Assembly: GCA_030588285.1 (NCBI GenBank)
Contig: JAUUYK010000096.1
Location: 1-5,216, forward strand
DNA length: 5,216 nt
Direction of reading: 5' to 3'
From: Kiritimatiellales bacterium
GTDB taxonomy: Bacteria > Verrucomicrobiota > Kiritimatiellia > Kiritimatiellales > Pontiellaceae
In this document: positions 1-5,216 of the stretch, one piece after another
How the letters are laid out: each line of letters opens with the position of its first letter
Numbering within the stretch: position 1 is the stretch's first letter
Made by a program: the position numbers and the translations under genes
The notes under the pieces: generated by a model
What the model saw: only the letters and a program-made list of their open reading frames with translations
Database searches by the model: none
What the model was told of the DNA's origin: nothing

Positions 1-1002
1 AACAATGATGGTGATTTAGCGAATCGTAAAGGGTTTGACTATTTTTTTGGTTATACGAGTCATACCGCTGCTCATTTTTACTATCCTCCCTTTCTCTGGG
101 AAAATGGGAAGAAAGTTGAATATCCAGAGAATACCCGTCATGAGGGGGCCGATTACGCTCCGGAAAATACCTTAGCCAAGGTTTTAAAATATATTGAAGA
201 CAATAAGGAAGGACCCTTTTTTCTTCACTATGCCAGTCAGATTCCGCATGCAAGCTTACGTTCTACTGAAAAATTCAAGCAGGTTTATCGGCCCCTCTTA
301 AAGGAGGCGCTTTTACCGCCTAGCAATAAACAGACCCATTACAGTTATGAACGCGAACCGAAGACCACCTATGCGGCAATGGTTTCCAATTTGGATGAAA
401 ATGTGGGGCAGGTTATATTGAAACTTGAGGAGCTGGGAATTGCAGAAAATACCCTGATTCTTTTTGCCAGTGACAATGGTTCAATGCAGGAGGGTGGTTT
501 TGAGCGTGCATGGTTCAACTCCAGCGGGGTACTTCGAGGCGGCAAGCGTGATCTCTATGAAGGCGGAGTTCGGACCCCCATGATTGCCTATTGGCCATCC
601 GTAATTAAGGCGGGGCAGACCAGCGATCATATTTCCGCATTTTGGGACTTTCTTCCCACCGCATGTGAAATAGCCGGAGCGAAAATACCTGATAATACGG
701 ATGGGATTTCCTACCTGCCGACTCTATTAGGACAAAAGCAAAAAAACCATAACACGCTTTACTGGGAATTTTTTAAACAGGGCGGAAAACAGGCCGTTCG
801 CAAAGGGAAATGGAAGGCAATAAGGTTAAATGTTTGTAAAAATCCAATGGGTGAAATTGAACTGTATAACCTTGAACTCGATCTTTCAGAAAAGAACAAT
901 ATCGCAGCTCAATATCCTGAAGTCGTAAAAGAGATGGTCGACTTAATGAAATCAAATAGAACGGAAAGCCAAATCTTTAAATTCGAAAAGAAAAAGAAAT
1001 AA
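1..1002 (+). CDS. Sulfatase (arylsulfatase A-like), C-terminal part, cut by the window start
   Basis: The frame is open from base 1 to the TAA at 1000-1002 (333 codons), so the gene starts left of the window; the first internal ATG at 379 is not the real start. Visible family landmarks, numbered from the first codon here, are GFDYFFGY near 11-18, FFLHYASQIPH ending at His83, a metal-binding SDNG with Asp158-Asn159, and GGKRDLYEGG with Lys182, followed by RTPMIAYWP. The tail has RKGKWKAIRL and ELYNLELDLSEKNN. In this family the SDNG pair helps hold Ca2+ and the lysine and histidine contact the sulfate. The N-terminal C/S-x-P-x-R formylglycine motif and any signal peptide lie outside the window, so activity and export cannot be judged. 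It would hydrolyse sulfate esters, probably on glycans; the substrate is unknown. It ends with a lysine-rich tail. It is AT-richer than the ilv genes and converges on a decayed sulfatase of another subfamily. Confidence 0.93.
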   Translation, partial: NNDGDLANRKGFDYFFGYTSHTAAHFYYPPFLWENGKKVEYPENTRHEGADYAPENTLAKVLKYIEDNKEGPFFLHYASQIPHASLRSTEKFKQVYRPLLKEALLPPSNKQTHYSYEREPKTTYAAMVSNLDENVGQVILKLEELGIAENTLILFASDNGSMQEGGFERAWFNSSGVLRGGKRDLYEGGVRTPMIAYWPSVIKAGQTSDHISAFWDFLPTACEIAGAKIPDNTDGISYLPTLLGQKQKNHNTLYWEFFKQGGKQAVRKGKWKAIRLNVCKNPMGEIELYNLELDLSEKNNIAAQYPEVVKEMVDLMKSNRTESQIFKFEKKKK

Positions 1003-1015
1003 TATGGCCCCGGAA

Positions 1016-1047
1016 AGGCGGATAAAACCCTGATTATCCGCCTATTT
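1016..1047. terminator. Hairpin between convergent sulfatases, probable terminator
   Basis: AGGCGGATAA at 1016-1025 and TTATCCGCCT at 1034-1043 form a perfect 10-bp stem with an 8-nt loop, followed by ATTTT. It starts 13 bases after the stop codon of the plus-strand sulfatase. The T-tract is short, so it is a moderate intrinsic terminator at best. Between two converging genes it could act in both directions. Confidence 0.6.
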
Positions 1048-1049
1048 TA

Positions 1050-1071
1050 GAGGGTTCTGATAAAAACCCTC
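1050..1071. terminator. Second short hairpin in the convergent spacer
   Basis: GAGGGTT at 1050-1056 pairs with AACCCTC at 1065-1071 around an 8-nt loop. The stem is 7 bp and no clear T-run follows on the plus strand. It sits 16 bases beyond the stop codon of the minus-strand pseudogene and may have served that gene. The loop of the neighbouring hairpin holds AACCCT at 1026-1031, which can also pair with AGGGTT at 1051-1056. Confidence 0.35.
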
Positions 1072-1087
1072 ACTCCCCGCGCAACCG

Positions 1088-2142
1088 TTACTCCATATCG
1101 TTGGGTAAATGTGGGGTTTTTCCTTCATTCGTTTGAGGCGCTCCTGGGGTACTGCGGCCGTTGCGAATGAGAGCGGCCATCTTCTGGGTCATCTCTTCGG
1201 CGACTTCGGGATATTTATCAATAACGTTGTACTTTTCAGAGACATCGTTTTCTAGGTCATATAGTTTCCAAGGCTTTTCCCAAGGAGTCCCTTTTGGGAG
1301 TTCTCGACCTCCGGAACCATCGGTGGAAATCATTTTCCATTGCGCAGTGCAAAGCCTCCTTTGAGGGAGTGATTCACCACGTTTACACAGGGCACTACTG
1401 GAGTCTTGTTTATGAAGTATGGCACCAGATTATAACTATCCTCACCCGCATTATCGGGCAATTTCGTTCCGACAATCGCTGCACAGGTGGCCATCAGGTC
1501 AGTTGTGCAGATGGTGGTCTTACATTCCGTTCCAGCTTTGACCACCTTGGGCCAACGGACCAAGTAGGGTACACGGTGACCCCCTCATAAATGTCGGCCT
1601 TTGTATCCCGGAAATGATAGTTTGAGGTATGATTTTTTGGATCAAAACCATGAGCTGAACCCAATTTTGCATGGCAGTTACCATCGGTATAACGGTACAT
1701 AAACGATGCGTTATCGCTGGTCATTATCACCAATGTATTCTCCTCAATGCCACTGTCTTTCACTGCTTTGAGCACGCATCAAATTACGTCATCGGTCTGT
1801 AATACGAAGTCGCCATACGCTCCAAGGCCGGATGTGCCACGGAAGCAGGGAGCACGGGTTTATGGGGAGAGGATAAGGGGAAGTAGAGAAAGAACGGCCC
1901 GTTACAACGCCATAGCGCGTGGGCGTACAAACCGCAGAACCGGAATGTGCATCGGCAAATTACATACCTTCGGCAGCCAAGCTATCCATATTCGGGGTCT
2001 TTATTTTGGATTCAGGGTTAAGGCATGCCACATCGCCATGACCAAGGTCATCGACCAGAATGAAGATAACATTGGGCTACTCTACAGCTTGCGTAGAAGC
2101 AACCATCAATCCGATGCTCAGTATGAATAGTTTATTAAGCAT
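1088..2142 (-). pseudogene. Decayed secreted sulfatase of a second subfamily, with stops, frameshifts and a large deletion
   Basis: Reading the minus strand from the ATG at 2142 gives a signal peptide (MLNKLFILSIGLMVAS..), then [28 protein letters not shown] and the formylglycine motif CTPTR (1929-1915) in AVCTPTRYGVVTGR. The frame is broken by TAG at 2079-2077, TAA at 1962-1960 and TGA at 1781-1779. Near 1894-1898 the sequence jumps from VTGR straight to PFFLYFPLSSPHKPVLPA in another frame. Family members have well over 100 residues between these blocks. A small frameshift near 1842-1850 leads to FRGTSGLGAYGDFV. Later pieces are ENTLVIMTSDNAS and KADIYEG, then a -1 shift in a G-run (1584-1580), then HRVPYLVRWPKVVKAG and DLMATCAAIVG, another shift at 1333-1330 and WKLYDLENDVSEKYN to the TAA at 1090-1088. 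It was probably a periplasmic or surface glycan sulfatase. The density and variety of lesions exclude an active product. The metal motif reads SDNA, not the usual SDNG. Confidence 0.93.
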
Positions 2143-2255
2143 GCTTTTAATCCCGCCGTTTTTTTAAAGGTTTTCATGGCCACAGATAAACATCGATTTA
2201 CACAATTACTTTTCGATCCGAGTTTATCCATGGCCCTATTTTTAATCTAGTTGCT
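2143..2255. repeat. Spacer between ilvC and the sulfatase relic, containing an imperfect fold-back
   Basis: Bases 2176-2191 and 2222-2237 are inverted copies matching at 13 of 16 positions (ATGGCCACAGATAAAC against the complement of GTTTATCCATGGCCCT). The stem can continue with ATCGA at 2192-2196 and TCGAT at 2213-2217, leaving a CCGA bulge. On the plus strand it is followed by ATTTTT. It lies directly downstream of ilvC on the minus strand, so it may end that transcript, but the minus-strand side is followed by A-rich rather than T-rich sequence. The GGCCACAGATAAACA wording resembles dispersed intergenic repeats that I recall from related genomes; that is memory only. No gene is seen here. 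Confidence 0.45.
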
Positions 2256-3728
2256 CTACAGTGCTTTCATTCCGTCCATAGCGGAACGAAGTTCTTCACC
2301 AATGATTTCCACGTCGTGATAGCGGATTTCGGCGTTTACTTCGACCAACTTTTTGTTGTCGACCGCGAGGGTGGTCAGCTCTAGACCTTTTCCGATAACG
2401 TCGGTGCTGATGCCAGACATGAAGTCTTTCAGCAGCGGAACGGCGGCGTGGGAAAAGAGGTAGCAACCATATTCGGCGGTATCGGAGATAATGCTGTTCA
2501 TTTCGAAGAGCTTTTTGCGCGCAATCGTGTTGGCGATGAGCGGCGTTTCGTGCAGCGATTCGTAGTAGGCCGATTCCGGCTTAATGCCCACTTCAACCAT
2601 CGCTTCGAAGGCCAACTCTACGCCGGCTTTAACCATGGCCACCATCAAGATCGCGTGGTCGTAATATTCCTGCTCGGAGATTTCAACATCGCCCGCCGGA
2701 GTTTTCTCGAAGGCACTTTCGCCCGTTTCTGCACGCCAAGTCAGCAGGTTCACGTCGTCGTTTGCCCAATCGGCCATCATGGTGCTAGAAAATTCGCCGG
2801 TGATGATGTCGTTCATGTGTTTTTCGAAAAGCGGACGCATGATGAGTTTCAGGTCGTCGGCCAGATCGAATGCTTTTAGTTTTGCAGGATTCGACAGACG
2901 ATCCATCATGTTGGTGATGCCGCCTTGCTTGAGCCCTTCCGTGATGGTTTCCCATCCGTACTGAATCAGCTTACTGGCATAACCGGCATCGATTCCATTC
3001 TCGGTCATCTTATCGAAGCAGAGCAATGCGCCCGCCTGCAAGAGGCCACAAAGGATGGTCTGTTCGCCCATGAGGTCAGATTTTACTTCCGCCACAAAAG
3101 ACGATTCCAACGCGCCGGCTTTATGCCCACCCTGCGCAACACAAAGGGCTTTGGCCAATTCGAGGCCATTCCCATTCGGGTCGTTTTCACGATGACAAGC
3201 GATGAGGGTCGGAACACCGAATCCACGCTTATATTCTTCGCGAACTTCGGAACCAGGCGATTTGGGAGCAACCATGATGACGGTCAGGTCTTTACGAATG
3301 AGCGTGCCTTCTTCAACAATGTTGAAGCCGTGGGCGTAGGAAAATGTTGCGCCGTTTTTCATGAGCGGAACAACGGTTTCCACCACGTTGGTGTGCTGTT
3401 TATCGGGCGCAAGGTTCATGACGATGTCGGCGGTCGGTAGCATTTCGGCATAGGTGCCCACCTTAAATCCGTTTTCGGATGCGTTCAGGAAGGATTGGCG
3501 TTTTTCGGCGATGGCGGCATCGCGCAAGGTGTAGGAAACGTCGAGTCCACTATCGCGCATGTTTAAGCCTTGGTTTAGGCCCTGTGCGCCGCAACCGACG
3601 ATTACGATTTTTTTCCCTTTGGCCGCTTCGCAGCCATTGGCGAACTCGGATGCATCCATGAAACGACAGGTGCCAAGCTCCTCGAGCTTCAGGCGCATTG
3701 GAAGTGTATTGAAATAGTTCTGACCCAT
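2256..3728 (-). CDS. ilvC: Ketol-acid reductoisomerase (NADP+), class II
   Basis: The 490-residue product matches Escherichia coli IlvC (about 491 residues) along its whole length. It converts acetolactate or acetohydroxybutyrate to the dihydroxy acid by Mg2+-dependent alkyl migration and NADPH reduction, the second common step of valine and isoleucine synthesis in the cytosol. The Rossmann part holds [10 protein letters not shown] (45-54), with Arg69, Arg77 and Ser79 where E. coli has its NADPH phosphate-binding Arg68, Arg76 and Ser78. Expected catalytic residues are present: His133, Lys156, Asp218 and Glu222 (KSDLMGEQ), Glu390 and Glu394 (YYESLHE) and Ser415. The doubled knotted C-terminal domain marks the long class II form; class I enzymes are about 330-340 residues. 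The start is supported by AGGAG at 3741-3737, eight bases ahead of the ATG, and by alignment with the E. coli N-terminus. The gene ends with TAG. It diverges from ilvY, which is its expected activator. It appears intact. Confidence 0.98.
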   Translation of the reverse strand: MGQNYFNTLPMRLKLEELGTCRFMDASEFANGCEAAKGKKIVIVGCGAQGLNQGLNMRDSGLDVSYTLRDAAIAEKRQSFLNASENGFKVGTYAEMLPTADIVMNLAPDKQHTNVVETVVPLMKNGATFSYAHGFNIVEEGTLIRKDLTVIMVAPKSPGSEVREEYKRGFGVPTLIACHRENDPNGNGLELAKALCVAQGGHKAGALESSFVAEVKSDLMGEQTILCGLLQAGALLCFDKMTENGIDAGYASKLIQYGWETITEGLKQGGITNMMDRLSNPAKLKAFDLADDLKLIMRPLFEKHMNDIITGEFSSTMMADWANDDVNLLTWRAETGESAFEKTPAGDVEISEQEYYDHAILMVAMVKAGVELAFEAMVEVGIKPESAYYESLHETPLIANTIARKKLFEMNSIISDTAEYGCYLFSHAAVPLLKDFMSGISTDVIGKGLELTTLAVDNKKLVEVNAEIRYHDVEIIGEELRSAMDGMKAL

Positions 3729-3911
3729 GATGAGTTCTCCTTTATGGTTAAGTAAAAGCAGAAAGCCTAGCGCACCCTGAACATTGCGTAAATTGATTTA
3801 TTCTGCATACTATGTTGCGAAATACGAAACGTATGGCGACCGGTTCAAACCAGGAACCCGATCCAGCAATACGCAGCAGGGAATACGCAGCAAAAAAGGC
3901 TCGGAGCGATC
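3729..3911. promoter_or_regulatory. Divergent ilvC-ilvY control region with candidate IlvY operators
   Basis: This 183-bp gap separates the two divergent start codons and must hold both promoters. Three small perfect dyads lie in 46 bp: TAAAT-TG-ATTTA (3789-3800), CATA-C-TATG (3806-3814) and ATACG-AAA-CGTAT (3822-3834). LysR-type regulators bind such short interrupted dyads, and in E. coli IlvY binds tandem operators in this same gap, so these are the natural operator candidates; binding is inferred. A further GGTTC/GAACC hairpin lies at 3842-3858. No promoter close to the sigma-70 consensus is evident for either gene, which would fit an activator-dependent ilvC promoter. The ilvY ribosome site is GGAG at 3903-3906, five bases before its ATG. 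Confidence 0.7.
3868..3892 (+). repeat. Tandem pair of AATACGCAGCA in the ilvY leader
   Basis: The 11-mer AATACGCAGCA occurs at 3868-3878 and again at 3882-3892, a 14-base period with a GGG spacer. It ends 19 bases before the ilvY start codon and 10 bases before its ribosome site. The hexamer AATACG also occurs at 3821-3826, overlapping the strongest dyad. It may be a regulator site or a simple local duplication; the sequence alone does not decide. Confidence 0.6.
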
Positions 3912-4790
3912 ATGGATATTCAGACCTTAGAAACATTTATAAAAACGGCAGAGCTACTGCATTTTGGCAAGGCGAGCCGGGCGTGTAATCTGAGCCCATC
4001 GGCGCTGACACGAACCATCCAACGGTTGGAGATCGAGATTGGACAGCCGTTATTCCTGCGCGACAACCGAAGCGTCGCCTTAACTCAATCGGGCAACCAG
4101 CTGCTCGATTATGCCCGAACGGCATCCCTCGATTGGCATCACTTTAAGCAATCGATCGTTTCAGAAAATGCGGTTTCGGGGACCCTTTCGCTCTATGCCT
4201 CTATCACGGCGGTATATAGCTTGCTTCCGGAACTGCTAGAGGCCTATCACGCGGCCTTCCCCGAGGTTCACCTAGAACTGCGAACGGGCGCGGCGGAACG
4301 CGCGGTAGAACAGGTGCTCAGCGGAGAGATTGATTTGGCGGTGGCCGCGCTGCCCGACCAAAAACAGGCGCGACTGGAATTTATGCCGTTGGCCGAAACA
4401 CCGCTGATTTTCATTGCACCAAAAATACCTCGATTTCCCATTCCAAAAAACTTCGCCGGCAGCGAACTTTCGCACCTGCCGTTGGTGGTTCCTCAGTCCG
4501 GCGTGGCACGACATCGCCTTGATCTCTGGATGCGACACCACGAGATTGTGCCCACGATTTCGACCGAAGTTTCCGGCAACGAAGCGCTAATTGCACTCGT
4601 TCGGTTGGGATCAGGCGTTGGTATTGTTCCCGCACTAGCGCTGGAACGCAGCCCATTTCGCGACGAGGTTTGCATCCTCAAACACGCACCGAAACTCGAC
4701 CCCTATGTCGTGGGGCTCTGCTCAAGCAAACGCAACCTAAAGCACCCCGCGGTTCAGGCCATGTGGAAGCTGGCGGAAGAGCGGGGATAA
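3912..4790 (+). CDS. ilvY: LysR-type transcriptional activator of ilvC
   Basis: The 292-residue protein has the LysR layout: an N-terminal winged helix-turn-helix and a C-terminal periplasmic-binding-like effector domain from about residue 93. Its DNA-binding part (HFGKASRACNLSPSALTR, then QRLEIEIGQPLFLRDNR, residues 17-53) follows E. coli IlvY closely, including the family-typical QPLF.RDNR stretch. Similarity continues through LLPELLEAYHAAFPEVHLEL, GEIDLAVAALP and SGNEALIALVRLGSGVGIVP. Known IlvY binds operators between ilvY and ilvC, represses itself and activates ilvC when acetolactate or acetohydroxybutyrate is bound. The divergent placement next to ilvC makes that role very likely here. 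The ATG at 3912 is chosen because MDIQTLETF aligns with the start of IlvY and GGAG sits five bases upstream. Length is normal for the family and no lesion is seen. GC content is higher than in the sulfatase genes. Confidence 0.95.
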   Translation: MDIQTLETFIKTAELLHFGKASRACNLSPSALTRTIQRLEIEIGQPLFLRDNRSVALTQSGNQLLDYARTASLDWHHFKQSIVSENAVSGTLSLYASITAVYSLLPELLEAYHAAFPEVHLELRTGAAERAVEQVLSGEIDLAVAALPDQKQARLEFMPLAETPLIFIAPKIPRFPIPKNFAGSELSHLPLVVPQSGVARHRLDLWMRHHEIVPTISTEVSGNEALIALVRLGSGVGIVPALALERSPFRDEVCILKHAPKLDPYVVGLCSSKRNLKHPAVQAMWKLAEERG

Positions 4791-4859
4791 ACGTTCAAAA
4801 TCCTCGGCCATTCTAAAAATGTCCAAATGGCTACACGAACAGTAACAGTTTAGCGGAAT

Positions 4860-4929
4860 CCGCCGGGCTTATGATATGCTAGGCACCCGAATATTTTCGG
4901 GCCGATATAGGTTTTCGGCGGGGGTTTTT
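4860..4929 (+). terminator. Nested hairpin ending in GGGGGTTTTT, probable terminator or small structured transcript
   Basis: CCGCCG (4860-4865) can pair with CGGCGG (4916-4921), enclosing a perfect inner hairpin CCCGAA-TATT-TTCGGG (4886-4901). The outer arm is followed by GGGG and TTTTT (4925-4929). An alternative stem GCCGA (4901-4905)/TCGGC (4915-4919) also fits and excludes the outer stem. TATGAT at 4870-4875 resembles a -10 box but has no good -35 partner. It could end ilvY transcription some 130 bases downstream of the gene, or belong to a small RNA. Confidence 0.45.
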
Positions 4930-5011
4930 CCTGCAATAACGGTCAGAGTACCAGCTTTAGTCAACCCTGATTTTTGAAGTTTATTTTGGGCATAGCGGGA
5001 GGGGGTGAACC

Positions 5012-5022
5012 GGGCTTCGCCC
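5012..5022. repeat. REP-like short hairpin GGGC-TTC-GCCC
   Basis: GGGC at 5012-5015 and GCCC at 5019-5022 flank a TTC loop. The hairpin sits in G-rich sequence (GGGAGGGGG before it, CGGGGGG after it). Such tight GC hairpins next to a G-rich core are the usual form of bacterial repetitive extragenic palindromes. Only one copy is in the window, so a repeat family is inferred. Confidence 0.35.
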
Positions 5023-5043
5023 TACGGGGGGAAAGGAGGGGAA

Positions 5044-5096
5044 AAGGGGTCAGGTCTGAATATTCAACATTGACGGATGTGTGGAGAAGGGGTCAG
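5044..5096 (+). repeat. Two direct copies of AAGGGGTCAG, 43 bases apart
   Basis: AAGGGGTCAG occurs at 5044-5053, followed by GTCTGAATATTCAACATT, and again at 5087-5096, followed by CCCGGAATGGCACTTAG. From memory, GGGGTCAGGTCT-type strings are common beside REP-associated Y1 transposase genes in environmental bacteria. No transposase is inside the window; if one exists it lies to the right. Confidence 0.45.
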
Positions 5097-5216
5097 CCCG
5101 GAATGGCACTTAGTTAAGCCTCTTTGAACGGTGTCTTTTACCTGTAAATACTGCCTAAAAACGACACGAATATATAGACAAGACTTGGCGAGAATGTTAT
5201 GATCTTGGTATGAATT

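Larger units (their letters stand above)
4791..5216. other. Gene-free region downstream of ilvY, holding hairpins and short repeats
   Basis: I find no supportable gene here. Contents in order: a weak hairpin GCCATT/AATGGC (4807-4831) with no T-run, which may be a poor ilvY terminator; a nested hairpin region with a T-tract (4860-4929); a featureless stretch to about 5000; a REP-like GGGC-TTC-GCCC hairpin inside G-rich sequence (5001-5040); two copies of AAGGGGTCAG; and an AT-richer end from about 5101 that could be the flank of a gene or mobile element beyond the window. Confidence 0.6.

Noticed and set aside
1161..1590. Two overlapping plus-strand open frames of 67 and 98 codons
   Set aside because: They are antisense to recognisable sulfatase C-terminal sequence and show no family features.
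1747..2130. 127-codon open frame on the plus strand
   Set aside because: It runs antisense to the N-terminal part of the sulfatase relic, whose motifs ([14 protein letters not shown]) are unmistakable on the minus strand. The plus-strand product has no recognisable domain.
1088..2142. Recoding of the relic by programmed frameshift or by stop-codon readthrough (UAG, UAA and UGA)
   Set aside because: All three stop types occur, alongside several frameshifts and a large deletion that removes core sulfatase sequence. TAG and TAA also end the intact genes here. Recoding cannot explain this.
2448..3440. Long plus-strand open frames (143 and 171 codons) opposite ilvC
   Set aside because: ilvC is full length and conserved on the minus strand. 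Open antisense frames are expected from its codon bias.
3868..3892. Repeat pair considered as a CRISPR remnant
   Set aside because: There are only two units of 11 bases with a 3-base spacer, and no cas genes. It does not fit a CRISPR array.
3937..4681. Several minus-strand open frames opposite ilvY
   Set aside because: They are antisense shadows of a complete LysR-family gene, with no start signals or recognisable motifs.
5064..5216. Minus-strand frame open for 50 codons from the right edge
   Set aside because: It might be the end of a gene beyond the window, but it reads through the AAGGGGTCAG repeat and the residues match nothing I recognise. Chance is an adequate explanation.
4791..5216. 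tRNA or rRNA gene in the gene-free right end
   Set aside because: No cloverleaf with TTCGA-type T-loop and CCA-like acceptor, and no rRNA-like conserved stretch, was found by eye.

Overview
The window looks like a chromosomal segment from a sulfatase-rich bacterium. It holds two different secreted-type sulfatases next to a branched-chain amino acid biosynthesis locus. A Kiritimatiellota, Verrucomicrobiota, Planctomycetota or Lentisphaerota-type organism that degrades sulfated polysaccharides is the best guess. This rests on gene content and remembered family resemblance, not on a search.

Layout from left to right. (1) Bases 1-1002, plus strand: the C-terminal two thirds of a sulfatase, cut off by the window edge before its active-site cysteine or serine. 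(2) Bases 1003-1087: a short spacer between convergent genes with two hairpins. (3) Bases 1088-2142, minus strand: a second sulfatase of a different subfamily, clearly a pseudogene. It keeps a signal peptide, a CTPTR formylglycine motif and an almost complete C-terminal half, but carries three in-frame stops, a large internal deletion and at least three smaller frameshifts. (4) Bases 2143-2255: a spacer with an imperfect fold-back. (5) Bases 2256-3728, minus strand: ilvC, an intact class II ketol-acid reductoisomerase. (6) Bases 3729-3911: a divergent regulatory region with three small dyads and a tandem 11-bp repeat. (7) Bases 3912-4790, plus strand: ilvY, the LysR-type activator of ilvC. (8) Bases 4791-5216: no gene that I can support, but a nested hairpin with a T-tract, a REP-like hairpin and two copies of an AAGGGGTCAG motif of the kind often seen beside REP-associated transposase genes.

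How the genes work together. ilvY and ilvC form the classical divergent pair in which IlvY senses acetohydroxy acid substrates and switches on ilvC, the second step of valine and isoleucine synthesis. The sulfatases are unrelated to that pathway and would remove sulfate esters from glycans outside the cytoplasm. The relic shows sulfatase gene turnover beside a conserved housekeeping locus. I found no convincing new defence, mobile or biosynthetic system. The points most worth a second look are the reconstructable decay history of the relic, the repeat-rich ilvYC control region and the repeat cluster at the right edge.
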